From assembly GCF_014205225.1 (NCBI RefSeq), contig NZ_JACHNB010000001.1, positions 1,488,001 through 1,552,000 of the forward strand: a stretch of 64,000 bases of DNA. Reading direction: 5' to 3'. Both the position numbers and the translations under genes were made by a program. Shown here in pieces: positions 1 to 10,000 of this stretch. This DNA is from Actinoplanes octamycinicus (GTDB lineage Bacteria; Actinomycetota; Actinomycetes; Mycobacteriales; Micromonosporaceae). The notes under the pieces were generated by a model that was not told the origin of the DNA, made no database searches, and worked only from the letters and a program-made list of their open reading frames with translations. Position 1 is the first letter of the stretch. Each line of letters starts with the position of its first letter.

Positions 1-343
1 TCGAGCCGACCGTGTGCCGCGGGTTCAGCGACGAGTACGGGTCCTGGAAGATCATCTGGACGTCGCGGCGCAGCGGCCGCATCTGGGTCACCGACTTGTG
101 GCTGATGTCCTCACCCTCGAAGACGATCTTGCCACCGGTCGGCTCCAGGATCCGGGTGAAGAGCCGCCCGGCCGTCGACTTGCCGCAACCGGACTCGCCG
201 ACCAGGCCCAGCGTCTCGCCGGCCTGCACGGTCAGGTCGATGCCGTCCACCGCGCGGACCGCGCCGACCTGCCGCTTGAACAACCCCTTCGTGATCGGGA
301 AGTGCTTCTGCAGCCCGGTCACCTCGAGCAGGTTCTCGCTCAT
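1..343 (-). CDS. dppF: Dipeptide/oligopeptide ABC transporter ATP-binding protein (DppF/OppF type), partial
   Basis: N-terminal 114 codons of an ABC ATPase; the C-terminal part lies beyond the window edge. The protein starts MSENLLEVTGL and has a Walker A motif (GESGCGKST) near residues 51-59 and the Q-loop stretch MIFQDPYSSLNPR near 96-108, typical of the OppF/DppF branch that energises peptide import at the inner face of the membrane. It is the last visible gene of a five-gene minus-strand operon and begins 19 nt after the DppD-type ATPase ends. The signature motif and Walker B are not in the window. The substrate is inferred from family and operon only. Confidence 0.92.
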   Translation of the reverse strand, partial: MSENLLEVTGLQKHFPITKGLFKRQVGAVRAVDGIDLTVQAGETLGLVGESGCGKSTAGRLFTRILEPTGGKIVFEGEDISHKSVTQMRPLRRDVQMIFQDPYSSLNPRHTVGS

Positions 344-362
344 CGTTCTCTCTCTTCCCCGC

Positions 363-1385
363 TCAGAGGTTGGGTGCCACTTCTTCCTTGAACAACCTGG
401 TGCGTTCCTCGGCAGGCAGGTGGCAGGCGACCGCGTGCGCCCCGCCCGTCAGCACCGGCGTCTCGGTGAACGACCGGTTGCCGTTGCGGCCCGCGTACGG
501 GCAGCGCGGGTGGAAGGCGCAGCCGTCGGGCAGGTTGATCAGGCTGGGCGGCGAGCCCTTGACCGGGGTGAGCCGGTCCCGGACGTCCCGGTCCAGGCGC
601 GGCATCGAGCCGAGCAGACCCCAGGTGTACGGGTGCTGCGGCCGCTGGAACAGGTCGATCGTCGGACCGCGCTCGATGATCTTCCCGCCGTACATCACCA
701 GGACGTCGTCGGCCAGCTCGGCCACCACGCCCAGGTCGTGGGTGATCATGATGACCGCCGAGCCGAACTCCTCCTGCAGGTCCCGGATCAGGTCCAGGAT
801 CTGCGCCTGGACGGTCACGTCCAGGGCCGTGGTGGGCTCGTCGGCGATCAGCAGCTTCGGGTCGTTGACCAGCGCCATCGCGATCATCGCGCGCTGCCGC
901 ATACCCCCGGAGAACTGGTGGGCGTAGTCCTCGAAGCGGCGCGCCGGCTGCGGGATGCCGACCCGGGCCAGCATGTCGATGGCGCGCTCGCGGGCCACCT
1001 TCTTGTTCACCCCGGGGTGGTGCACCCGGTACGCCTCGACGATCTGCGCCCCGACCGTGAAGTACGGGTGCATCGCGCTCAGCGGGTCCTGGAAGATCAT
1101 CGACATCTTGCCGCCGCGCAGCGCCCGCACGTCCTCGTTGGTGGCGGTGACCAGCTCCTGGTCGTCGAGCCAGATCTGGCCGCTGACCTTGGCGTTGCTG
1201 CGGGTGCGGTGCAGGCCGAGCAGGGCCAGCGAGGTGACGCTCTTGCCGGAACCGGACTCGCCGACGATGCCGAGCGTCTTGCCGGCCTCCAGCGAGAAGT
1301 TCGACTCGGTGACCGCCTGGACGATGCCGTCGTCCGTCTCGAAACGGACGGTGAGGTCTTTGACCTCGAGGAATGGGCGTGACAT
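363..1385 (-). CDS. dppD: Dipeptide/oligopeptide ABC transporter ATP-binding protein (DppD/OppD type)
   Basis: A 340-residue ATPase of normal length for DppD/OppD. Visible motifs are Walker A GESGSGKS (about residues 40-47), the ABC signature FSGGMRQR, Walker B LLIADEP and the H-loop ITHDLG. The C-terminal Cys-containing segment CAFHPRCPYA is characteristic of oligopeptide ATPases, where it may carry an Fe-S cluster. It pairs with the DppF-type protein as the ATPase heterodimer. The start ATG lies 10 nt downstream of the permease gene, so the two are very probably co-transcribed. Which peptide is carried cannot be read from the ATPase. Confidence 0.95.
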   Translation of the reverse strand: MSRPFLEVKDLTVRFETDDGIVQAVTESNFSLEAGKTLGIVGESGSGKSVTSLALLGLHRTRSNAKVSGQIWLDDQELVTATNEDVRALRGGKMSMIFQDPLSAMHPYFTVGAQIVEAYRVHHPGVNKKVARERAIDMLARVGIPQPARRFEDYAHQFSGGMRQRAMIAMALVNDPKLLIADEPTTALDVTVQAQILDLIRDLQEEFGSAVIMITHDLGVVAELADDVLVMYGGKIIERGPTIDLFQRPQHPYTWGLLGSMPRLDRDVRDRLTPVKGSPPSLINLPDGCAFHPRCPYAGRNGNRSFTETPVLTGGAHAVACHLPAEERTRLFKEEVAPNL

Positions 1386-1395
1386 GCGCTCTCCC

Positions 1396-2397
1396 TCAGC
1401 CCAGCCGCACGCGCGGGTCGATGATGCCGTAGACCAGGTCCACGATCAGGTTGGCGAAGACGATGAAGAACGCGGCGATCAGTGTGACGCCCAGGATGAC
1501 CGGCAGGTCGTTGCCGCGGATCGCCTGGAGCGCCTGGTAGCCCAGGCCGCGCAGGTTGAAGACGGCCTCGGTGAGCACCGCACCGCCGAGCAGCGCGCCC
1601 AGGTCCAGACCGAAGATCGTGACGATCGGGGTCAGGCCGGACCGCAGGCCGTGCTTGCCGATGACGGACCGCTCCGGCAGGCCCTTCGCCCGGGCCGTGC
1701 GGATGTAGTCCTCGCCGAGGGTCTCGAGCATGTTCGCCCGGGTGAGCCGGGCGTAGGTGGCCGCGAAGAGGAACGCCAGCGTGATCCAGGGCAGCAGCAT
1801 CTGCACGAACCAGTCGCTGGGACTCTCGGTGAACGGCACATATTGGCCCTGTGGCAGCCAGCCCAGGGTGTAGACGAACACCGAGGTGGCGAGCAGACCG
1901 GTGAAGTAGACCGGTAGCGAGACGCCGGCCAGGGCGACTGTCATCGCCGCCCGGTCGACCACGCTGCCTCTTCGGAGCGCCGAGATGACGCCGGTGCTGA
2001 TCCCGCCGATGAGCCAGAGGACCGCGGCGCCGAGCGCCAGCGACAGGGTCACCGGCAGGTCGCTCATCAGCAGCGGGGTCACCTCCTGCTCGGTCTTGAA
2101 CGAGTAACCGAGGCACGGGGCCGGGCAGTGCGTGACCTCGCTGCCGGTGACGTAGTCACGGCCAGCCACGATGCCTTTGAGGAACTTGCCGTACTGCACC
2201 AGGATCGGGTCGTCGAGACCCATCTTGGTACGGATGCCCTCGATCGACGCGGCGTCGGCGGTCTTGCCGATGTAGAGCAACGCCGGATCGCTGCCGGTGA
2301 TCTTCGGCACCATGAAGAAGACGCCGAAGGTCACGAACGTGACCACGAGCAGCGTGATGACGGCGTTGATCAGCCGCCGGATGAGGTATGCCAGCAC
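1396..2397 (-). CDS. dppB: Dipeptide/oligopeptide ABC transporter permease (DppB/OppB type)
   Basis: A 333-residue integral membrane permease starting MLAYLIRRLINAVITLLVV, the usual DppB N-terminal helix. It has further hydrophobic helices and the EAA-type loop around ETLGEDYIRTARAKGLPE that contacts the ATPases. A roughly 70-residue periplasmic-type loop follows the first helix, as is normal for the B subunit. It forms the translocation pore with the C-type permease at 4371-5378. Its start lies 115 nt downstream of the binding-protein stop, with a strong hairpin between them, so expression relative to the binding protein may be reduced. Confidence 0.95.
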   Translation of the reverse strand: MLAYLIRRLINAVITLLVVTFVTFGVFFMVPKITGSDPALLYIGKTADAASIEGIRTKMGLDDPILVQYGKFLKGIVAGRDYVTGSEVTHCPAPCLGYSFKTEQEVTPLLMSDLPVTLSLALGAAVLWLIGGISTGVISALRRGSVVDRAAMTVALAGVSLPVYFTGLLATSVFVYTLGWLPQGQYVPFTESPSDWFVQMLLPWITLAFLFAATYARLTRANMLETLGEDYIRTARAKGLPERSVIGKHGLRSGLTPIVTIFGLDLGALLGGAVLTEAVFNLRGLGYQALQAIRGNDLPVILGVTLIAAFFIVFANLIVDLVYGIIDPRVRLG

Positions 2398-2415
2398 GAC
2401 GTTCGGCCGAAGGAC

Positions 2416-2450
2416 GGGCGGGCACCGGTTGCGAGAACCAGTGCCCGCCC
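2416..2450 (-). terminator. Intercistronic hairpin between binding protein and permease B
   Basis: A perfect 10-bp stem (2416-2425 with 2441-2450) is extended inward by GGTT/AACC pairing. It lies in the 115-nt gap between the binding-protein stop and the dppB start. There is no U-tract on the minus transcript, so it looks more like an mRNA-stabilising or partly terminating intercistronic hairpin than a full terminator. Such hairpins commonly follow solute-binding protein genes, whose product is needed in excess; that role is inferred here. Confidence 0.6.
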
Positions 2451-2511
2451 GCCGTGGGCGGCCTTCACCAACCCTTCGAATTACCCGTTGCTATTAGGGC
2501 GGACGGCGCTG

Positions 2512-4296
2512 TTACTTGCCGTCGCTGACGCCGAGGGCCTGGAAGTCGATCATGCCGAAGGCCTCGTGCACGTAGGCGTTCGTGAGCCGCGGGTTGCGGT
2601 AGTTGAGCGCCTTGTCGACCACGAACGGCAGGTAGTACGCGCCCTCCATGATCTTGTGGTTGATCTGGTTGTAGAGCTCCGCGGCCTTCGCCGGGTCGGT
2701 CTCACCAGCAGCCTGGTCGAACAGGCCGTCGATCGCCGGGTCCTTGATCTCGGACAGGTTGTAGTTGCCGTTCTTCGGGATGAAGCGGCTGTCCGCCAGC
2801 GGCTGCATGTAGCCGGCACCGGTCGGGTAGTCCGCGCCCCAACCGCCGATGATGATGCCGTAGCCCTTGGCCTTCACGTTGTCCGGAGCACCGGTGATGG
2901 AGGCCTGCTGGGCACCGTCGTACTGCTCGATCTTGGCGTTGATCTTGGCGGCCTTGAGGGCGGCCTGCAGCGCCTCGGCGGTCTTGACCTCGGCCGGCTT
3001 GTTGTTACGCACCGCGATGGTCACGTCGAAGCCGTTCGGCTTGCCACACGCGGCGAGGGCCTTGGTGGCCTCCTCGACCTGCGGCTTGCCCTGGAGGCGG
3101 TTGAACGGGTCGTACTTGGCGTCCGAGCCGGCGATGTTCGGCGGCAGCATGCTGGTGCCGATGTCGCCACCCGCGATCGGGCCGCCACGCGCGGTCTGCA
3201 GCGAGGTCGGGTCGGCGGCGTAGATGACCGCCTTGCGGCACTCGATGTTGTCCAGCGGGGCCACCGAGGTGGCCAGGCCCGCGTACCGGAGGAAGCCGGT
3301 GGTCGGGGTGTCCGCGTTCGCCTTCAGGGTCGGGTCCTGGAGGATCTTGGTACGCGCGGTCGCCTGCACACCGGTCTGGCCGGCGTCGAGGTCGACGGTG
3401 CCGGCCATCAGCCGGTTGTCCATGTCCTCGGCGTTCGTGGTGACCGTGAAGTTGATCTGGTCCGGCAGCGCCTTGCGGATCGGGTCGGTCGCCGGGTCCC
3501 AGTTCGGGTTGCGCACCCAGGTCGCGCCCTTACCGGGCTGGATGCTGCCTTCCTTGAACATGTACGGGCCGGAGGAGGCCGGCGCCGTGGTGTACTGCGC
3601 GCCCTTGTCCCGCTTCTGCGGCACCGGGCCGGAACCCGGCATGGCGAGCAGGTAGATGAAGTCGGAGGTCGGCTTCGCCAGGGTGAAGACGATCGTCGAG
3701 TCGTCCGGCGTCTGGACCGACTTCAGACCCAGCTTGTTCGGGTCGGTGTCCTTGTACGGGCCCTTGTACTCGCCCTTGGGGTCGAGGATGCCGGGCAGGT
3801 AGACCGGGCCGCCGGAGATGACGTCCGAGGCCCAGACCCGCTCGATGCCGTACTTGATGTCCTTCGACGTGATCGGGGAACCGTCGTCGAACTTGATGCC
3901 GCTGCGCAGCTTGAAGGTGTAGGTCTTCTTGTCCGCGCTGATCTCCGGCATCGCCTGCGCGAGGTCGGGCTGCAGCTCGAGGCCGGCCTTGCCCGGCGAA
4001 GCGGCGTAGTCGACCAGCTTGCGGGTGTAGAGCCGGTTCAGGTTCCACACGAACGCGTAGTAGGCGCGGGCCGGGTCCCAGAAGTCGGCGTCCTGCGCGC
4101 TCCACAGGTTCAGCGTGCCGCCCTTGGTGGTGGACGGGTTCACCACGTCGGTGATCGCGGCGTTGTAGGCGGACTTGCCGCCGGTGGAACCGCCACCGCT
4201 CTTGTTGTCATCCTTCGAACCGCCGCACGCGGCGGTCGTCAGGCCGAGCGCGAGCGCGACGCCGGCGGCCGCGATCGCCCTAGTCTTCCTGGACAC
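2512..4296 (-). CDS. dppA: Extracellular peptide-binding lipoprotein of ABC transporter (SBP family 5)
   Basis: A 594-residue substrate-binding lipoprotein. The chosen GTG at 4296 is preceded by AGGAGG and a second TAGGAG. It gives MSRKTRAIAAAGVALALGL followed by a lipobox ending at Cys24, whereas a longer reading to 4359 would put 21 unrelated residues in front of the signal peptide. The mature protein has the family 5 layout (WDPARAY near the N-terminus, YTFKLRSGIKFDDGSP, SDFIYLLAMPGSGPVP). It should be anchored outside the membrane and deliver peptides to the DppB/C pore. It sits between the two permease genes, an order slightly different from the usual binding-protein-first operon. Confidence 0.93.
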   Translation of the reverse strand: MSRKTRAIAAAGVALALGLTTAACGGSKDDNKSGGGSTGGKSAYNAAITDVVNPSTTKGGTLNLWSAQDADFWDPARAYYAFVWNLNRLYTRKLVDYAASPGKAGLELQPDLAQAMPEISADKKTYTFKLRSGIKFDDGSPITSKDIKYGIERVWASDVISGGPVYLPGILDPKGEYKGPYKDTDPNKLGLKSVQTPDDSTIVFTLAKPTSDFIYLLAMPGSGPVPQKRDKGAQYTTAPASSGPYMFKEGSIQPGKGATWVRNPNWDPATDPIRKALPDQINFTVTTNAEDMDNRLMAGTVDLDAGQTGVQATARTKILQDPTLKANADTPTTGFLRYAGLATSVAPLDNIECRKAVIYAADPTSLQTARGGPIAGGDIGTSMLPPNIAGSDAKYDPFNRLQGKPQVEEATKALAACGKPNGFDVTIAVRNNKPAEVKTAEALQAALKAAKINAKIEQYDGAQQASITGAPDNVKAKGYGIIIGGWGADYPTGAGYMQPLADSRFIPKNGNYNLSEIKDPAIDGLFDQAAGETDPAKAAELYNQINHKIMEGAYYLPFVVDKALNYRNPRLTNAYVHEAFGMIDFQALGVSDGK

Positions 4297-4370
4297 CTGT
4301 ACTCCTACCTCCTCGAACAGCGAAACCAAATGGATCCGCCGAAATTTGCGATGTTCCAACTGCCGCTGTG

Positions 4371-5378
4371 TCAGCGGGCCTTCGGATCGAGCGCGTCACG
4401 CAGGCCATCACCGAAGAGGTTGAAGGCCAGCACCGTGATGAAGATCGCGGTACCCGGGATGATCATGTACATCGGACTGATGGAATAGGTGGCCACCGCG
4501 TCCGACAACATGCCGCCCCAGGACGGGTTGGGTGGCGGAATACCGACGCCGAGGAAGCTGAGCGCCGCCTCGGTGAGGATGTTCGTCGGGATGATCAAAG
4601 TGGCGTAGACCAGGATCGGGGCGGCCAGGTTCGGCAGCATCTCCCGGAACAGGATCCGCGGCGAGCGCGCGCCGATGCTGCGCGCCGCCTCGACGAACTC
4701 GCGCTCACGCAGCGAGAGCGTCTGACCGCGGACGATCCGGCCGATGTACGGCCAGCCGAAGAACCCGATGATGCCGATCAGGATGAGCATCGCCGACACC
4801 CGGCTGTTCATCCCGAAGATCGAGTCGGGCAGCACCGAGACCAGCGCGATCGAGAACAGCAGCTGCGGGAAGGCGAGCAGGAAGTCCATCACCCGGCTGA
4901 TGAACGCGTCGACCCAGCCGCCGAAGAAGCCGGCCGCGGTGCCGAACAGGACGCCGAGCACGGTGGAGACGAAGGCGGAGAGGAACGCAACGGTCAGCGA
5001 GGTCTGCGCGCCGTAGACGATCCGGCTGAACACGTCCCGGCCGCTGGTCGGCTCCACACCCAGGATGAAGTCGGAGCTGATCCCACCGAACGGCTTGATC
5101 GGGGTGCCGAAGGTGGCGTCGATCTGGTCCTGGTGGAACTCGTCGATCGGATAACCGAAAAGCTTCGTCAGCACGGGCGCGAGGATCGCCACGACGATCA
5201 GGAAGAGGACGACGAAGCCGCCGCCCATCGCCACCTTGTCCCGCTTCAGGCGGCGCCACGCGATCTGCTTCAGCGACCGGCCCGCGATCGCCTTCTCGGC
5301 GGGGCCTCGCACCTCAGCCGCGTCGGCTGTCGGCGCCTGCATCTCGTCGGAGATGGGCGCTTCTGGGCCAAGCGACAT
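4371..5378 (-). CDS. dppC: Dipeptide/oligopeptide ABC transporter permease (DppC/OppC type)
   Basis: A 335-residue inner-membrane permease and first gene of the operon. The ATG at 5378 (MSLGPEAPISDEMQAP) was chosen over an upstream start at 5606 because the extra 76 residues are non-hydrophobic and look non-coding. It has an N-terminal cytoplasmic tail, a first helix (GGFVVLFLIVVAILAPV), a periplasmic loop and the EAA loop REREFVEAARSIGARSPRI. The C-terminal FNLFGDGLRDALDPKAR is a typical DppC ending. Partner of the DppB permease. The 406-nt region upstream holds a candidate operator palindrome and a strong hairpin. Confidence 0.94.
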   Translation of the reverse strand: MSLGPEAPISDEMQAPTADAAEVRGPAEKAIAGRSLKQIAWRRLKRDKVAMGGGFVVLFLIVVAILAPVLTKLFGYPIDEFHQDQIDATFGTPIKPFGGISSDFILGVEPTSGRDVFSRIVYGAQTSLTVAFLSAFVSTVLGVLFGTAAGFFGGWVDAFISRVMDFLLAFPQLLFSIALVSVLPDSIFGMNSRVSAMLILIGIIGFFGWPYIGRIVRGQTLSLREREFVEAARSIGARSPRILFREMLPNLAAPILVYATLIIPTNILTEAALSFLGVGIPPPNPSWGGMLSDAVATYSISPMYMIIPGTAIFITVLAFNLFGDGLRDALDPKAR

Positions 5379-5784
5379 ATTGTTCGCCGGTCCTCTCCCG
5401 GCCACCACGGGGCAGAGGAGTCCACAGCCACCGGCGCGCGTGCACGGAAGTCCCACGGCCCGGAGACGATGGCCCACGCTGCCCGCGGTAAACCGATCGG
5501 TTATCGCATGCCTCGAGTGCCGGCCCTCGTCGCACCGGCCGAGATCAGGCCGGAACCACGAAGGCACTCGACGGCGGTGGTGGCCGCCGTCGAGAGGAAC
5601 ATTCACCTAATGCGGAGCCTCGGTCAAGCTCACCGACCGCACGCGGATGCTTCCGTGTCTCCCTCGTGATGTCACCGTGACCTAGACGCCGAACAAACGG
5701 AAGGTACCGCGTAAGGGGCCCGCAAGTAGCTAATCCGGGCCAAACAGCTTGCATGCCGTTACGCCAGTGTTACCGCAGGTAAAT
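5379..5784. promoter_or_regulatory. Leader/promoter region of the peptide transporter operon
   Basis: About 400 nt without a convincing gene, between the dppC start and the recR stop. It contains a perfect 12-bp palindrome AACCGATCGGTT at 5491-5502, the size and symmetry of a LacI- or TetR-type operator. It also has a perfect 11-bp stem with a 6-nt loop at 5567-5594 (CTCGACGGCGG / CCGCCGTCGAG). The hairpin would lie in the 5' leader of the dpp transcript or form the 3' end of the recR transcript; no U-tract follows it. The regulator is unknown. Confidence 0.4.
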
Positions 5785-6378
5785 TCAGATCGCGCGGCGA
5801 CCCTCGAACGCCCTACCCAGCGTGATCTCGTCCGCGTACTCCAGGTCACCGCCGACCGGCAGACCGCTGGCCAGCCGGGTCACCGCGATCCCCATCGGTT
5901 TCACCAGCAGCGCCAGATAGGTCGCGGTCGCCTCGCCCTCGGTGTTCGGGTCGGTCGCCAGGATCAGCTCCTTGACCTCACCGGTGCCCAGCCGCATCAG
6001 CAACTCGCGGATCTTGAGGTTGTCCGGCCCGATCCCCTCCAGCGGATTGATCGCCCCGCCGAGAACGTGGTACCGGCCGCGGAACTCGCCGGTACGCTCG
6101 ATCGCGACGACATCCTTCGGCTCCTCGACCACGCACAGCACCTCGTTGGTGCGGCGCGGGTCGCGGCAGACGCGGCACTGCTCCGACTCGGCCACGTTGA
6201 AACAGGTGGTGCAGAACCGGACCAGTTCCTTCACCTTGCGCAGCGCCGTGGCCAGCCGGTTCACGTCGGCCGGATCGGCGGACAGGACGTGGAAGGCGAT
6301 GCGCTGCGCCGACTTCGGGCCCACGCCCGGCAGCCGGCCCAGCTCATCGATCAGGTCCTGGATGGCACCTTCGTACAC
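5785..6378 (-). CDS. recR: Recombination mediator protein RecR
   Basis: A 197-residue protein of standard length for RecR, which acts with RecO (and RecF) to load RecA on SSB-coated gaps. It has an N-terminal helix-hairpin-helix ([20 protein letters not shown]), the four-cysteine zinc motif starting [16 protein letters not shown], and a Toprim domain ([17 protein letters not shown], then [16 protein letters not shown]). It starts 4 nt after the EbfC stop, so the two are surely co-transcribed. The ebfC-recR arrangement downstream of dnaX is widely conserved in bacteria. Confidence 0.97.
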   Translation of the reverse strand: MYEGAIQDLIDELGRLPGVGPKSAQRIAFHVLSADPADVNRLATALRKVKELVRFCTTCFNVAESEQCRVCRDPRRTNEVLCVVEEPKDVVAIERTGEFRGRYHVLGGAINPLEGIGPDNLKIRELLMRLGTGEVKELILATDPNTEGEATATYLALLVKPMGIAVTRLASGLPVGGDLEYADEITLGRAFEGRRAI

Positions 6379-6382
6379 CGGA

Positions 6383-6706
6383 TCAGAACCCCGGCAGGGA
6401 GAGGCCGCCGGTGGCCGGTCCCATCTTCTGCTCGGCCAGCTCCCGCTGCGCCTCGGCGGCGTTGTGGATCGCGGCGAGCACCAGGTCCTCCAGCGTCTCG
6501 ACGTCGTCGGCGTCCACCGCCTTCGGGTCGATCTTCACCGCCTTGAACTCGCCCAGCCCGGTCACCGTCACGGTCACCAGCCCACCCCCGGCCGTCCCGG
6601 TCAGCTCGGCCTCGGCCAGCTCGGCCTGCGCCTGCGCGACCTGCTGCTGCATCTTCTGCGCCTGCTTCATGAGTTGCTGCATGTTCGGCTGTCCACCGGG
6701 GCGCAT
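6383..6706 (-). CDS. ebfC: YbaB/EbfC family nucleoid-associated protein
   Basis: A 107-residue DNA-binding protein of the YbaB/EbfC family. The ATG at 6706 was chosen because GAGGAG lies 7 nt upstream; a start five codons earlier would overlap that ribosome site. The N-terminal Gln/Met-rich helix ([19 protein letters not shown]) and the body [25 protein letters not shown] fit the family, which forms dimers that bind DNA and is linked to nucleoid structure and RecR function. It is directly followed by recR (4-nt gap). Confidence 0.95.
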   Translation of the reverse strand: MRPGGQPNMQQLMKQAQKMQQQVAQAQAELAEAELTGTAGGGLVTVTVTGLGEFKAVKIDPKAVDADDVETLEDLVLAAIHNAAEAQRELAEQKMGPATGGLSLPGF

Positions 6707-7050
6707 GGCACCGCTCCTCAACTAGTCATCTCTCCCACGGAAACCACCATCAATAACCCGGCGGCCTCCGAATCAACCGCCGCCAGCGTAGCCGCCAGCC
6801 TCTCTGCCCCCGGGCAACCACCACGCCACACCCCGACGTCGCACCCAACCGGTCGCAGGACACCCGTTCTGTCGGCGGCTCGGGTTCGAGGCGGTGCTCG
6901 TGCACCAGGCCACCCCGCCCCGCCAGGCACCCGCCAGACCGCCGCGCCCCCGGCCACACGCCGGGCGACCACCGAACCGCCGCGGCCCACAGCATTGGAA
7001 GACCCGGACCTCAAAGACCCACTTCGAAAAGCAGGCCGCCTGCGGACGGG
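6707..7050. other. Gap between dnaX and ebfC without a clear gene
   Basis: About 340 nt. A 98-codon minus-strand reading frame (6718-7014) exists but has no good ribosome site, recognisable motif or convincing composition, so it is not called as a gene. No strong terminator hairpin with a U-tract was seen. The ebfC promoter may lie here. Confidence 0.4.
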
Positions 7051-10000
7051 CTACATCTCGCCGATCTTCTCCGCGCCGAAGGCGTCGCGGAGAAGCTGGA
7101 AGGCCTGCTCCTCGCTGCTCTGCCGGGCAGTCTTCTCGTCGATGACCTCGTCCAGCGGCTCGTCGCCCGGGTCGAAGCCCTCGTAGCCGGCTCCGGTCGG
7201 GGGCGGGCCGTCATACTCCGGGTCGTAGGGCGCCTCGGGGATCGGCGTGCCGTCGGCCCAGGCCGCACCGCCGGGCTGGGCGTTGCCCGGTTGCCCGGTT
7301 GCCGGGCCGGCGGGCGAACGGTTGGCGCCCGCGTTGCGTGCGGCAGCCCGGGCGGCGGCCAGGCCACCGCCCGCATTGCCACCACGGGCCGCGGCCGCCC
7401 GGGCCGCCTCCATCGCGGCGGAACGAGCCGGCGCCGCGGGCCTGGTCGCCGCCGGCTTGGTCACGGCCGCCGAATTCGCTGTCGCCGCCGGTGGACCGGC
7501 CGGAGCCGGGGACGCCGCGCGTCCCGGAGAGGTGTCCACGGTGACCGAGGCCGACATCGCGGGGCTTGCCTGAACCGCCGGGCCCGCTGGGCTGACCCGA
7601 CCGGTCTGCGCTGCCTCGCCACCCGGCACAGCGGGCACGGACGAGCCGGACTGCGCCGCCCATCCTTCCGATGCCGCGGGCGACGGCGGGCCGGGCCGTG
7701 CCGCCCATCCTTCCGATGCCGCGGGCGACGCCGGGCCGGGCCGTGCCGCCCAGCTGTCCGGTGCAGCCGAGGCCACGCTGCTCTCCGGGCCGTTGCCGAC
7801 GGCGGTGACCGGCGCGGAATAGGCCCACGGATCGGCCGGAGCCGCATCGTCTGGCCCGGCGGCAGGAGCCGCCGCCGGATGGATGGTCGGGGCTTTGGAG
7901 CCCGGTTTGACCGGCTCGGGCCAGCCGTCGTCGGCCGGTGCGGGCGCCGCCGGGCGTGGCGCGGCGGTGCCTGGGCGGACCGGCTCCGGCCAGTCGGTGT
8001 CTCCACCGTCGGCACTCGTCGGCTCGGTGGGGGCCGGGCTGGCGGGCGCGACCGGGTTCGCGGCTCGGTCTGCCGGAGGCGGGGAAGAGACGGGGCGCGG
8101 TGCTGCCGGACCGTCGTCGTCGGCGTCGGCCGGGGCGCGCTGGGGGCGCGACGGGCGGGACTCGGTGCGGCCGGTGTTGCGCTCCGGGGCCGCCGACGCC
8201 GCCGCGACCGGGGCCGCGGCGGGCCGGGTGGCGGCGGCCGGGGCCGTGCGGCGGGCCGCCGCGTGGTCACGACCGGTGGACTGGTCACGGCCGGCGGCCG
8301 GCGAGCCCTGTGAAGGACCGGCACCGGGCGAATCATGCGACGCACCCGCGCCGGGCGTGCCGTGTGCGGGGGTGCTGCGCGGCGGGGTGTCGGCGGTCAG
8401 CGTGCCGACCTCGCAGTGGATCTGCCAGCGGCCACCGAGGGTGCGGCCGAACTCGGTGGCGATCGCGTTCGTCCAGCGGAGGAAGCGGTCGGCGATGGCC
8501 TCGGACGGGGCGACGAAGACCACCGTGTCGCCGCGCAGCTCGCGGACGCCGATGCCGGCGTCCTGCATCGCCTGGACGCGCTGCTGCTGGCGGCCGAGGG
8601 ACTGCCAGGCGGTGCGGACCTTCGCCAGCCGCTCGTCGACCTGCGGGCGCGGCGGCTCCACGTCCTCCGGGGGCTCCTCGTCCCACGGCGGCTCGTCGTC
8701 GTAGTAGTCGGCGGGCTCGGGGTGGGCTCCGTCGGCGACCTGGTTCCAGTCCGCGTCAGGCCCGGCGGCGGACGGATCCGGCGCGGCGGCCGGAGCGGCC
8801 GGAGAGGCGCCAGCAGCGGAAGCTGAGTGCGCAGAGCCGGAGGCGGCTGGGACCGACCCGACTGGCGCAGACCCGGTCAGATCGGGGTCAGTCGAGCCAG
8901 AAGGACCGGCGGCAGGCGCGCCCTCCGCCGCATCCACGGAAGGCGACACCACCGGCGCGGCAGGCGTCTCACCAGCGGCCGAGGCCCCAGCCGCAGGGAC
9001 CGGAGAAACAACGGCTTCAGCGGCCGAGGCGGGCACGGCCGGAGCAGGCACTACCGGAGCGGACGCGGCTGGAGCAGACGAGACGGGAGCAGGGGAAACG
9101 GGGCGGGCTGGACCACCAGCGGCACGCCGGGCGGCGGCCGCCGCAGCCCGGGCCGCGGCGAGACCGCCACCGCCGGCACCGGCCGGCGCGGCAGCCTCCG
9201 GGGTGACTCCGGCCGGAGCGGGGGCCACGGCGGGCTGCTCACCGCGTACGTCAGAAGGGTCGGCAGCGGGCAGCGGACCGCGCCGCTCCAACCGCTCCAG
9301 GCGCTGCAGCAGCGCGCCGGTCGAGTCGTCCGCGCCGGGCAGCAGCATGCGGGCGGTGATCAGCTCCAGCAGCAGCCGCGGGGCGGTGGTGCCGCGCATC
9401 TCGACCAGCCCGTTGTGCACGATGTCGGCGCTGCGCGACAGGGTGGCGGCGCCGAGCCGGGTGGCCTGGGCGTGCATCGCCTCCAGCTGGTCGGCCGGGC
9501 CGTCGATCAGGCCCTTGGCGACCGCGTCCGGCACCTGCTGCAGGACGATCAGGTCGCGCAGGCGCTCCAGCAGGTCGGAGGCGAAGCGGCGCGGGTCGTG
9601 GCCGGCCTCGGCGACCCGGTCGATGGTCGAGTAGGCGGCGGCGCCGTCGCCGGCGGCCAGCGCGTCGCACATCTCGTCGATCAGGGCGACGTCGGTGACG
9701 CCGAGCAGGGCGACCGCCCGGGCGTAGCTGACGCCCTCCGGACCGGCGCCGGCGATCAGCTGGTCGAGCACCGACAGGGTGTCCCGGGCGCTGCCGCCGC
9801 CGGCCCGGACGACCAGCGGGAAGACCGCCGGGTCGACGGTGATCCCCTCGGCGTCGGTGAGCTGCTGAAGGTACGGCCGCAGGGTGGCGGGCGGGATCAG
9901 CCGGAACGGGTAGTGATGGGTCCGCGAGCGGATCGTGCCGAGCACCTTGTCCGGCTCGGTGGTGGCGAAGATGAACTTCACATAGTCCGGCGGCTCCTCG

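Noticed and set aside
2128..4488. 786-codon plus-strand frame over the peptide-binding protein
   Set aside because: Antisense to a lipoprotein gene with lipobox and ribosome site.
6718..7014. 98-residue minus-strand frame between dnaX and ebfC
   Set aside because: No ribosome site or motif; its end runs into the ebfC ribosome site; composition looks random.
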